DNA from: Opitutia bacterium Tous-C4FEB
Lineage (GTDB): Bacteria > Verrucomicrobiota > Verrucomicrobiia > Opitutales > Opitutaceae
Assembly (NCBI GenBank): GCA_002304445.1
Contig: NEVA01000016.1
Location: 28,684 to 92,683, forward strand
Direction of reading: 5' to 3'
Length of the DNA stretch: 64,000 bases
Shown here: positions 45,606 to 53,564 of the stretch, piece by piece
Layout of the letters: every line of letters starts with the position of its first letter
How positions within the stretch are numbered: position 1 is the stretch's first letter
Translations under genes and position numbers: made by a program
The notes under the pieces: generated by a model
Told to the model about the DNA's origin: nothing
What the model saw: the letters and a program-made list of their open reading frames with translations, nothing else
Database searches by the model: none

Positions 45606-46397
45606 TTGAGCGCTCCCGTTTCCCTCCCTCTCTCCGTCGTCATCGTCGCCAAAAACGAGGCGGCCAACCTTCCGCGTTGCCTCGCCAGCGTCCGCGGCTG
45701 GACCGCTGGGGTCGTCGTCGCCCTCAACGCCACGACCGACGCCTCCGAAGCCCTCGCGCTCGCCGCCGGCGCCCAGGTCCACCACCTTCCTTGGCAGGGT
45801 TTCCGCGACACCAAAAACGCCGCCCTCGCTCTCGCCCCCAAGCCCTGGGCGCTCTGCCTCGACGCCGACGAGGAGGTCTCCCCCGCCCTTCGCGCCGAGC
45901 TCATCGCGTTCTTCGCTCGGCCCGATCACGCGACATTCGCCGGCGCGCGCTTCCCAAGGAAGGTCTGGTTTCTGGGTCGCTGGATCACCCACGGCGATTG
46001 GTATCCCGATCTCAGCTTGCGCCTCGTCCACCGCGCCCGCGCCCGTTGGGGCGGCGATCAATTCGTCCACGAAAAGATGGAGTGCGACGGCCCCGTCGCG
46101 ACCTTGCGCGGCGATTTGCTTCACCACTCATTCCCCACGCTCTCCAGTCACGTCGCGAAGATAAATCCCTTCGCCGACCTCTTTCTGCAACAGCATCAGG
46201 CGCGCGGCACCCGCTTCTCCGTCGCCGCCGCCGTCGCCCGCCCGATCTGGCGCTTCGTCCGCGCCTACGTTTTCAAGCTCGGCTTCCTCGACGGTTTCCC
46301 CGGCTTCTACATCGCTTGGGCCACCGCCTTCGGCGCGTTCGTCCGCTACAGCCGTCTCTACGAGGCCGAACACCGGTCCCCGCCTTCCGATGGCTGA
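45606..46397 (+). CDS. Glycosyltransferase family 2, WaaE/KdtX-like
   Basis: 263 aa if it starts at the TTG at 45606, which puts the start right before the GT2 domain (LSVVIVAKNEAANLPRCLASV), the usual length for this family. A GTG at 45480 or ATG at 45489 would extend it but overlap the divergent hslO start. Motifs: VVVALNATTDASEAL, LCLDADEEVSPAL (metal site) and WGGDQFVHEKM. WaaE-type enzymes add hexoses to the lipopolysaccharide inner core. It overlaps the next gene by 8 bases. Confidence 0.85.
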   Translation: MSAPVSLPLSVVIVAKNEAANLPRCLASVRGWTAGVVVALNATTDASEALALAAGAQVHHLPWQGFRDTKNAALALAPKPWALCLDADEEVSPALRAELIAFFARPDHATFAGARFPRKVWFLGRWITHGDWYPDLSLRLVHRARARWGGDQFVHEKMECDGPVATLRGDLLHHSFPTLSSHVAKINPFADLFLQQHQARGTRFSVAAAVARPIWRFVRAYVFKLGFLDGFPGFYIAWATAFGAFVRYSRLYEAEHRSPPSDG

Positions 46398-46776
46398 GGA
46401 ACCCCACCCCTTCAGTCGTCTGGCCGAGGAACTCGTCGGAGATTTCCGCGGCATCCCGTTTGACGAACCCCGTCGCTCCAAAAAGCGCCCGACCCAGCCC
46501 TTGGCCGGCCTCGTTGAATCGATCCTGACCCAACACCAGATCGGCCGTGACTCCGCCGAGCATACCATCCGGGCCCACTGGCCGGCCTTGGTCGGCGTCG
46601 CGAATGCCTCTTATTCCCACGCCGTTCGCATCGAACGCGAGAAGCGCCTGGTCGTCCACGTCGCCCACTCCGTTGTCCGCAACGAACTATTCATGCACCG
46701 CGCCGAAATCGTCGTCCGCATCCAAAAGCTCCCCGGTTGCGCCGGAATAAAAGAACTCAACCTCCGCGCGGGCTAA
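46390..46776 (+). CDS. DUF721 (DciA-like) protein
   Basis: 128 aa. The DUF721 core is visible at about residues 53-128: HWPALVGVANASYSHAVRIEREKRLVVHVAHSVVRNELFMHRAEIV, then a terminal IKELNLRAG. DciA proteins of this family load the replicative helicase in bacteria without DnaC/DnaI. It overlaps the upstream glycosyltransferase gene by 8 bases. The N-terminal 50 residues are basic and Pro-rich. Confidence 0.8.
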   Translation: MAEEPHPFSRLAEELVGDFRGIPFDEPRRSKKRPTQPLAGLVESILTQHQIGRDSAEHTIRAHWPALVGVANASYSHAVRIEREKRLVVHVAHSVVRNELFMHRAEIVVRIQKLPGCAGIKELNLRAG

Positions 46777-47072
46777 CCGCGTCGCGGCCGCCCAACCGAC
46801 ATTACTTTTCTAAGCCCTGACTGGGGTCAAAATACCTTCAACTGCAATGCCGCTGGGGCGTGGCGCATCTGAGGGGCCGGCAATTGGGGTTGGCCGAGGA
46901 GACGTTTGTCGGCCGGTGCGACTCGGTCACCGAGGTCCTCGGTTTGAATACGCCGCCGGTTTTGGCGGCGGCCTTGTGTGGCAAACGATGTTACAATTTG
47001 CAGCCGCGATGCAGTCTGGCGTGGACAACTCGTACGAGACTTGCAGGGTTATTCACAAGTTACTCCTAACCG
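46777..47072 (+). promoter_or_regulatory. Structured leader region upstream of the PhoH gene
   Basis: 296 bases without a convincing gene. They hold two clean hairpins close together: 46922-46934 (5-bp stem CTCGG/CCGAG) and 46951-46970 (7-bp stem CGCCGCC/GGCGGCG), plus a longer imperfect fold around 46875-46915. A weak frame (46847-47086) would overlap the PhoH start, but has no conserved look. It may be a 5' leader or a small RNA. Confidence 0.3.
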
Positions 47073-48617
47073 ATGGAAAACCTTAAAGGGGCGAAAGCCT
47101 CAAGTCAGAGGAACCGGGTGGTGATCAAAGTTAAGACCTTCGTGCTCGACACGAATGTTCTCCTTCACGACCCCGAATCGATTTTCAAGTTTCAGAACAA
47201 CAACCTCGCGATCCCGGTCGAGGTGCTTGAAGAGCTCGACGGCATCAAGGGCGAGCAGTCCACCGAGCGCGGGCGCAATGCGCGACGGGTCCACCGCATC
47301 CTGCAGGAACTTTTGCCCGACTCCCGCTCAATGCTGGAAGGCGTGAAACTGGAGAACGGCGGGACGCTCTCCATCATCATCAATCCGTATCTTTCGGATC
47401 CTTCGCGCCACTCCGCGTCGATGGATCGCCTGCGGGCAATCCTCCCCGATCTTTCCAAGAAGGATAACCGCATCATCGCGGCGGCGTTGTTTGTGCAGGA
47501 GCAAAATGAACCGCCCACGATCCTTGTGACCAAGGATGTGAACGTGCAGCTAAAGGCGCGGGCGGTCGGGCTGGAGTCCGAGGATTACCTGAACGACAAA
47601 GTGCCTGAGACCGACGAAGAGCTCAGCTACCGCGATATCCCCCTTTCGCTCTATGAATTGCAGCGCTTCTGCTCCGAGGGCTATTTCGACCTCGGCGCCG
47701 TCGGCGGCGAACCGCTTTTCCTCAACGAATACGTGCTGCTCCGCTCGGAGGAAGGGAAAACGATGCCCGCGCGCTACTACGGCGACGGCCAAGTGCGCCG
47801 GCTGAAAATCCCCGATTTCGTCAAGGCCCCGGGCGGCATTCCCATCCGGGCCCGCAACCTCGAACAGCAATTTTTCATGGACGCGCTGCTCGACGACAGC
47901 ATCCACATTTTGACCTGCTACGGCAAAGCCGGCACGGGCAAAACTCTGCTTTCGACCGCCTGCGCGCTTTATCAGACGCACGACGACCATTCGAAATACG
48001 ACGGGCTTTCAATCTCCCGGCCGGTCATCGCCCTCGGCAAAGACATCGGGTTTCTGCCGGGCACGTTGGAAGAAAAGATGCGCCCTTGGCTGCAGCCCTA
48101 CCACGATGCCTTGGAAGTGCTCGTGCCGTCGAAGCCGCCCAAAGAGCCGCAGTTCGCGACCAAGAAAGTGTCCAAGAAAAAACACGGGAAGCACGAAGCT
48201 CACTTCCACGCCCAGATGAATTCGCCGCAACCCAGCCACGTGAGCCACCACGGCGGCAACGGGCACCATGGCCCGGCCGTGAAGCCCTATGAGCGTTTGC
48301 TCAAAAGCGGCCTAGTCGAGATCGAGGCACTCGCCTTCATCCGCGGTCGTTCGATCGCGCGCCGGTTCTTCATCCTCGACGAAGCCCAACAGCTCACGCC
48401 GCACGAAGTGAAGACGGTGATCACCCGCATCTCCGAGGGTTCAAAAATTGTGCTCATCGGCGATCCGTCCCAGATCGACAACCCTTACGTCGACGCACGA
48501 AGCAACGGACTCGTTTATTGCCACAATCGCATGAAGGGCCAGGGCCTCGCGGCGCACGTGAAATTGACAAAGGGTGAACGCTCCAAGCTCGCCGAGCTCG
48601 CGGCGGATCTGCTCTGA
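47073..48617 (+). CDS. phoH: PIN-PhoH family ATPase with His-rich insertion
   Basis: 514 aa (PhoH2/YlaK type). The N-terminal PIN RNase domain starts FVLDTNVLLHDP (Asp26) and spans about 20-165. The PhoH ATPase follows, with Walker A YGKAGTGKT (283-291) and Walker B FFILDEAQQ (432-440), then VLIGDPSQIDNPY. Between GFLPGTLEEKMRPWLQPYHDALEVL and ERLLKSGLVEIEALAFIRGRS there is an inserted basic and His-rich segment (about 353-405, with HGKHEAHFHA and HHGGNGHHG). PIN-PhoH proteins unwind and cleave RNA in known members. ATG start; a GTG at 47121 is an alternative. Confidence 0.93.
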   Translation: MENLKGAKASSQRNRVVIKVKTFVLDTNVLLHDPESIFKFQNNNLAIPVEVLEELDGIKGEQSTERGRNARRVHRILQELLPDSRSMLEGVKLENGGTLSIIINPYLSDPSRHSASMDRLRAILPDLSKKDNRIIAAALFVQEQNEPPTILVTKDVNVQLKARAVGLESEDYLNDKVPETDEELSYRDIPLSLYELQRFCSEGYFDLGAVGGEPLFLNEYVLLRSEEGKTMPARYYGDGQVRRLKIPDFVKAPGGIPIRARNLEQQFFMDALLDDSIHILTCYGKAGTGKTLLSTACALYQTHDDHSKYDGLSISRPVIALGKDIGFLPGTLEEKMRPWLQPYHDALEVLVPSKPPKEPQFATKKVSKKKHGKHEAHFHAQMNSPQPSHVSHHGGNGHHGPAVKPYERLLKSGLVEIEALAFIRGRSIARRFFILDEAQQLTPHEVKTVITRISEGSKIVLIGDPSQIDNPYVDARSNGLVYCHNRMKGQGLAAHVKLTKGERSKLAELAADLL

Positions 48618-48731
48618 GGCCAGCAGGCCGCTCGGCCGGTGCTGCGGCTCAAGATTGCTCAGGGTACGCCGCGGCTCCCAACACCCGGTGCGGCCCGGGT
48701 TGGTCGGATAACGCAAATGATCCGCCGGGGC

Positions 48732-49310
48732 TCAGGCCGTCTGCCGCGAAGCGAAAAGACTGACCTCGCCGCGACGCAGAGCGACGACCTCCATCGCGCC
48801 GGCGAAGAGGCCGGTGAAGAGCAGATCGCTCACGAGGGAATTGCGAAAAAACACGAGCGTGGGTGGAAAGCCGGGCAGCCCCACCGTCATCGCCTGCCAC
48901 CAACCGGCGGCGGTCCGGGCATACGCGACATCGCCCAGCCACGAGGCGGTGTTGGTGACCAAGTAGAAGAAGAGCGCACCACCGAGAGCGCCATTTAGGA
49001 GATTCAACCAGCTGCGGCGCGACGCCACGAAAAGGCCGAGCCCGAGGGCGGCAGCGAAACAAAGGAGCCGGAGCACGGCACCGCCAGCCGTCCACTCGTA
49101 ACCAAACTCCGTGGCGTAAAAACGATCAATGTAGAGATCGGTGAGACAGAGCGCAGCGAAGGGCGCGAGCTGTTGCCAACGGCTGCGGAAGTAAACGCCA
49201 CCGCAGAAGGCGAGCGCCATGAGCGGCGAAAAATTGCTGAGAGCCGGCTCTTGCAGGGCGATCAGGCGCCAACCGGCGGCAAGAACAAGGAGAACAAGGG
49301 CGAAGAGCAT
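48732..49310 (-). CDS. Small polytopic membrane protein, DUF6580-like
   Basis: 192 aa from the ATG at 49310 (a GTG at 49325 is possible). Five or six membrane helices; the pattern SNFSPLMALAFCGGVYFRSRW ... LTDLYIDRFY and NGALGGALFFYLVTNTASWL resembles DUF6580 proteins, whose size and topology are like ECF-transporter S-components. It lies 59 bases downstream of the cobalamin adenosyltransferase gene on the same strand, so a cobalt or cobalamin link is possible. Function is not established. Confidence 0.75.
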   Translation of the reverse strand: MLFALVLLVLAAGWRLIALQEPALSNFSPLMALAFCGGVYFRSRWQQLAPFAALCLTDLYIDRFYATEFGYEWTAGGAVLRLLCFAAALGLGLFVASRRSWLNLLNGALGGALFFYLVTNTASWLGDVAYARTAAGWWQAMTVGLPGFPPTLVFFRNSLVSDLLFTGLFAGAMEVVALRRGEVSLFASRQTA

Positions 49311-49369
49311 GCCCACAGATTCCACCGGGCGAGCGCCGATGAAAAGCAGTTTCTCGCGAACGCGCGCGC

Positions 49370-49900
49370 TTATTGCTCGGCTTGCCGGGCAAGCAGCCAG
49401 AGGAGGTCGGCGAGGCGATTGGTAAACTGGCTCAATTCCGGGCGCACGGTGCGGCCGTGGGCCGGAAGGGCGTGGAGCCGGCGTTCGGCCCGTCGGGCGG
49501 TGACCCGGGCGGTATCGAAGGCCGAGCCAAGGGCGGTCGCACCCGGCGTGGCCCAGCCGTCAAATTTTAGGCCGTGCGCCTCCAGCACGCCGACCGCCTC
49601 ATCGAGCTTGGTCACATCGGCACCGGTGATTTTTGAGAAGTTCGAATCCGCGTAGCGGGCGCGGTCGCTCTCGGCGCAGGCGAGCTCTCCCATCAACGCC
49701 ACGAGGTTGTGCTGCAGGCCGGTGATGAATGCGCGCAGGTCGGAATCGACGAGCAACGGCTTGATCGCGCCGAGGGCGACGTTGAGTTCGTCGAACGCGC
49801 CGACCGCCTCGATCTGAGGGTGGTCTTTCGGCACCCGTTGGCCGTAAAGCAGGCCGGTGGTCCCTTCGTCGCCGGTGCGGGTTACGATGGAGCCGGCCAT
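49370..49900 (-). CDS. ATP:cob(I)alamin adenosyltransferase, PduO type
   Basis: 176 aa. It transfers the adenosyl group of ATP to cob(I)alamin. The ATP-binding N-terminus TRTGDEGTTGLLYGQRVPKDHP (a variant of the TRTGDxGxTxL motif) and the C-terminal VTARRAERRLHAL and FTNRLADLLWLLAR are characteristic of PduO-type enzymes. Co-directional with a DUF6580-like membrane gene downstream and 9 bases downstream of a Gfo/Idh/MocA gene. Confidence 0.95.
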   Translation of the reverse strand: MAGSIVTRTGDEGTTGLLYGQRVPKDHPQIEAVGAFDELNVALGAIKPLLVDSDLRAFITGLQHNLVALMGELACAESDRARYADSNFSKITGADVTKLDEAVGVLEAHGLKFDGWATPGATALGSAFDTARVTARRAERRLHALPAHGRTVRPELSQFTNRLADLLWLLARQAEQ

Positions 49901-49909
49901 GGGACGTGC

Positions 49910-50992
49910 TTAAGGCGTGATGCGCCGCGCCGCCAGCTGGGCTCGCAGACACAGTTCGGCCGACTTGAAGGCGTGGGCTTGGGTCATCGCATTTTCGGTG
50001 CGGTTCAGGCAGTCGAGGATGAGCTGACCGAAGAACTTGAAACCTACTTTGCCGGCGACCTCGAGGTGCTGCTCGCCCTTGTCATCGACGATGTAAACGT
50101 GATCGCCCGTTTTGTCGCGGCCCACGTCGACGTATTTGCGCAGCTCGATATAGCCTTTGGTGCCGAGGATGACCATGCGCCCATCGCCCCACGTGCTGAG
50201 TCCGGCGGGGTTGAGCCAGTCGACCCGGATATAGTTCGACGTGCCGTTGTTGCCGAGCAGGGAGGCCTCGCCGAAATCTTCGAGTTCGGGATAGTCCGGG
50301 TTGTTGAAATTGCCGACGGCAGCTTGCGTGACCGTGGCATCGGTGGCGCCGGTGAACGTGAGGAATTGCTCAAATTGATGGCTGCCGATGTCGCACAAGA
50401 TGCCGCCGTATTTGGCCCGCTCGTAGAACCACGCGGGGCGGGCGGCGGGATTGCCGATGCGGTGCGGCCCGAGGCCGAGAACTTGCACGACCTTGCCGAT
50501 GGCGCCGCCGGCGACGAGCTCGGTGGCGAACATGGCGGATTCGACGTGGAGCCGTTCGCTGAAATAGACGGCGTATTTCTTGGCGGTGCGGGCGACCACG
50601 GCTTTGGCCGCGTCGAGCTGCTCGAGAGACGTGAACGGAGTCTTGTCCGTGAAGTAATCCTTGCCGGCCTCCATCACGCGGCAGCCAAGCGGGCCGCGAT
50701 CACAGGGGACGGCGGCGGCGGCGACCATGTGCACGGCGCCATCGGCGAGGATCTCATCGAGCGAGCGGGCAACTTGGACCTGAGGATATTTTGCCCGGAA
50801 AGCTTCCACTTTCTTTACGTCGGGATCGTAGACCCACTTCAAATCGGCGCCGGCTTCGAGCAGACCGTTGCACTGGCCGTAGATGTGGCCGTGGTCGAGG
50901 TGGACGGCAGCGAAAGTGAATTCGCCCGGTTTGACTACCGGACTTGGTTTGCCCTGCGGTGCGTATGACATGCCGTCAGCTTTTTGGCTCAT
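49910..50992 (-). CDS. Gfo/Idh/MocA family oxidoreductase
   Basis: 360 aa NAD(P)-dependent sugar or inositol dehydrogenase-like enzyme. The N-terminal Rossmann region is FAAVHLDHGHIYGQCNGL, which lacks the usual GxGxxG and has a His/Gly-rich loop instead. Then come VAAAAVPCDRG, the family KDYFTDKTPF (a variant of EKP) and the C-terminal sheet GGILCDIGSHQFEQFLTFTG with the catalytic-region His. Substrate unknown. It starts at 50992, or 50971 at a second Met. Confidence 0.85.
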   Translation of the reverse strand: MSQKADGMSYAPQGKPSPVVKPGEFTFAAVHLDHGHIYGQCNGLLEAGADLKWVYDPDVKKVEAFRAKYPQVQVARSLDEILADGAVHMVAAAAVPCDRGPLGCRVMEAGKDYFTDKTPFTSLEQLDAAKAVVARTAKKYAVYFSERLHVESAMFATELVAGGAIGKVVQVLGLGPHRIGNPAARPAWFYERAKYGGILCDIGSHQFEQFLTFTGATDATVTQAAVGNFNNPDYPELEDFGEASLLGNNGTSNYIRVDWLNPAGLSTWGDGRMVILGTKGYIELRKYVDVGRDKTGDHVYIVDDKGEQHLEVAGKVGFKFFGQLILDCLNRTENAMTQAHAFKSAELCLRAQLAARRITP

Positions 50993-51058
50993 GGGTGTGG
51001 ATAGATATAGATCGGAGGAAGCGGAGGAAATGGAAGTTCGCGGGGCCGCGGGGCCGCG

Positions 51059-51625
51059 CTATTTGGCAGCCGCCTTCGTGGCGAGCGCGAGGGCTTTGAC
51101 GGCTTCGTCGATTTTGGCGTAAGTTTTCTTCGTCATCTGGTCGATAAAAAGCACGCCCGCAAGGTGGTCGGCCTCGTGCAGGATGCAGCGTGCGAGCAGT
51201 CCGTTGCAGATCAAAGTATGGGGCACGCCGTTCTCGTCCTGGAATTTCACCGCAATTTCTTCGGGGCGCTTAACATCGCCGCGGATTTCGGGAAACGAGA
51301 GACAGCCTTCCTCAACGATTTCGTTCGGGGTGTCTTTGGCGATGGTGATGACCGGGTTGGCGATGATCATCGGCATGAAAAGCGAGAGCGGCGGATGAGC
51401 TCCGTCGAGCAGCCAGTCGAAGTCTTCTTCGGACTCGCGCAAATCCACGACACAGAGTTGCCGCGCCGCGTTCACTTGCTGGGCGGCGAGGCCGATGCCG
51501 CCGGCCTCATGCATCGTTTCGATCATCTCGCGGGCGAACGCCCGGAGTTCGGCGTCAAAAACGGCGATCGGTTCGCCTTTTTTTCTCAGAATGGGATCGT
51601 TGTAGTGAACTAATCGCAGAGACAT
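51059..51625 (-). CDS. def: Peptide deformylase
   Basis: 188 aa from the ATG at 51625 (MSLRLVHYNDPILRKKGEPI); a longer in-frame start adds a non-family leader. It removes the formyl group from the N-terminal Met of new proteins. The three metal-site motifs are GIGLAAQQV, EGCLSFP (Cys ligand) and LHEADHLAGVLFID (both His ligands and the catalytic Glu). Divergent from the membrane-protein locus at 51691. Confidence 0.96.
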   Translation of the reverse strand: MSLRLVHYNDPILRKKGEPIAVFDAELRAFAREMIETMHEAGGIGLAAQQVNAARQLCVVDLRESEEDFDWLLDGAHPPLSLFMPMIIANPVITIAKDTPNEIVEEGCLSFPEIRGDVKRPEEIAVKFQDENGVPHTLICNGLLARCILHEADHLAGVLFIDQMTKKTYAKIDEAVKALALATKAAAK

Positions 51626-51690
51626 GGGTCGATGAGAACTACAACCGTGATTTCCGACCGCGCTGCCCGCAAATATATACTTCAATTAAC

Positions 51691-52701
51691 ATGAGCGTGA
51701 CGCCCCTCAGTCGCATCCTGCCCGCCGCGGTCGGTTTGGCGGTAGCCGGCGTGGTCGTGGGAATTGCCGCTTGGATGTTGCCGGTCAACCTGAGGTCCGT
51801 GAGTCCGGCCTTGTTGAAGAGTGCGGGTACGGGCACGCCTACGGTGGCGGCCTTGGGCCGGGATCTGGTTGATTTGGAACGCATCGGACCGGCTTCGCAG
51901 CTGCTGGCGGCGGCGAAAATCGTCAATGACCCCCGCGCCCCGGCGCTGGAGCGTGCAATTGAGGCATTTGCGCTGCAGCAACCGGCGCTGATCGCGTGGG
52001 GCGGTTGAGATGCGGCGCTTGATCCGCTGTTCAACCTTCGCTCGGGTCCGGCCCGGGGCGCGAGCACGCCGGTTCTCACCTTCCTCATCCCGGCGGCCGC
52101 GCGGGAAAAACTCCGCGATTATCTCGGGAGTTCCGCCTCGCTGGGCGTGCAGGCGATCATGGGCCTGCGCGAGCTTACGGCCACGGGGCGGTTCGTGCCG
52201 GCGACGCGCCCGGGCGGTCAGCCGCTGGAAGCGTCGCTGCTGCTCACGGCGTTACTCTACCAAGGCGAACACCTCGCACCGTCATTGCAGCGCGAAGTGG
52301 GCAGCCTCGCCGAGGCGGCCGTTTTGAGGAAAGACTTGAGCGAACGCGAACCGTTCCTGATGGATCTGCTTTCCCTCGGTCGCCGGCTCGATTGGGCGCA
52401 ACTTTCCGAACTGCTGCGCCGCACCGAGGACACCAAGACCGCCGGAGCCTTCGCCCACTTGGCCCGAGTGGCGCCGGCGCAATTACCGATCATGTATACC
52501 GCGGCGCTCTTTTCGGATTCCGCCGACAAGGTCGCTTCTTACCTCATCCACTATGGCAAAGCCGGGGCCGAAGATCTCGAACTCACCCTCACGCTCGGTC
52601 AGGGCGCGGTGCGTCTCTTGCTCACCCGCCAAGTTCCGGTCAATCGCACCGGGGGTAAGACGGCGGGGGCGTGGGGCGATTTCGCGCTGGCGCACTCCTA
52701 A
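51691..52701 (+). pseudogene. Membrane-anchored protein of unknown function, split by an in-frame TGA
   Basis: One reading frame runs 51691-52701 but is broken by TGA at 52006-52008. Translation across it is continuous and protein-like: ...LQQPALIAWGG-stop-DAALDPLFNLRSG...TPVLTFLIPAAAREKLRDYL..., and a restart is possible at ATG 52147. The N-terminus has one membrane helix (about residues 10-30). A Trp codon (TGG to TGA) fits best. It may be a true nonsense mutation or a base-calling error. I do not recognise the family. It is followed 3 bases later by a membrane-protein gene that also appears damaged. Confidence 0.7.
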
Positions 52702-52704
52702 GTA

Positions 52705-53424
52705 ATGCTCGGGTTGGAGTATCTCGGATTCCTGCTCGGCGCCTACTTGGTGCTGCGGGGTCTGAACCGCTTGGTCGGCCGCGCTTCGGCCGAAGGCTTG
52801 CCGCCCGCCGCTCTGCCCCAGGTGCGCGCCGGGGTGCTTGCGTTGTTTTTCGCCGCGTTGCTCGTCATCGGCACCGAGCCATTTCTGCTCAAGGCCGCGC
52901 CGGCCTCCGAATATCAGTTGCGGTTAACTTTGCCCGTTTTGGTCGCAGTCACACCGGCGACCGAAGTCACTTCTCAACCCACCCTCACTATGGATTCCTC
53001 CACCCTCCTCTCCATCGGCCTGTTCGCTTCGCTGCAGGTCGCGATGTATATCTTCTGCCTCGTCAAAATCCGGGAAATCGCCGGGCAAAATCTGCCGCCG
53101 CTCACCCGTCTCAAGCTGCTCGAAAACGAGGAAACCCTCTTCGACGGCGGCCTCTACCTCGGGATCGGCGGCACCGCGACCACGCTGGTGCTGCAGGTGC
53201 TCGGGGTCATCGAGCCAAATCTGCTCGCGGCGTATTCTTCCAACTTGTTCGGCATCGTGTGCGTGGCGCTCGTGAAGATCCGGCACGTGCGGCCGATCAA
53301 GCGTGAGCTCATCGTCGCCAGCCAAGCCGAGACCAACGTGTGGCGCGCACGACGTTTCGCGCCGGCGACGATACAACGGCACAGAGCACCGGTGCGGTCT
53401 TGGACAGCTTGGTGGCCCGCGTGA
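52705..53424 (+). CDS. Membrane protein of unknown function with probable C-terminal frameshift
   Basis: 239 aa as read, starting 3 bases after the previous stop. About four membrane helices (around residues 5-22, 43-65, 100-120 and 150-170), with TRLKLLENEETLFDGGLYLGIGG and KIRHVRPIKRELIVAS in the conserved-looking part. From about base 53330 the frame becomes arginine-rich and ends at 53424, while the -1 frame continues with a better protein (AQSTGAVLDSLVARVKALPLG) to TAG at 53448-53450. A 1-base deletion near 53330 is likely. Confidence 0.65.
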   Translation: MLGLEYLGFLLGAYLVLRGLNRLVGRASAEGLPPAALPQVRAGVLALFFAALLVIGTEPFLLKAAPASEYQLRLTLPVLVAVTPATEVTSQPTLTMDSSTLLSIGLFASLQVAMYIFCLVKIREIAGQNLPPLTRLKLLENEETLFDGGLYLGIGGTATTLVLQVLGVIEPNLLAAYSSNLFGIVCVALVKIRHVRPIKRELIVASQAETNVWRARRFAPATIQRHRAPVRSWTAWWPA

Positions 53425-53564
53425 AGGCGCTGCCGCTGGGTCTGCAGTAGAGCAGTCGTCCGTTGCCGACGGTTGCTGGGATTCTTGACCGAAGTTGCCG
53501 GGGACGACGGGCCGTGTTTTTGGGAGATAGCCAAACGAGCGCGAGTGCGTATGGATTTACGCCG

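Noticed and set aside
46847..47086. Small open frame of 79 codons before phoH
   Set aside because: It overlaps the PhoH start by 14 bases, has no recognisable protein features, and covers the hairpins of the leader.
52006..52008. TGA as a selenocysteine codon
   Set aside because: The following bases do not form an obvious bacterial SECIS hairpin at the right distance, and the context (WGG-x-DAALDP) suggests Trp; no redox motif is near.
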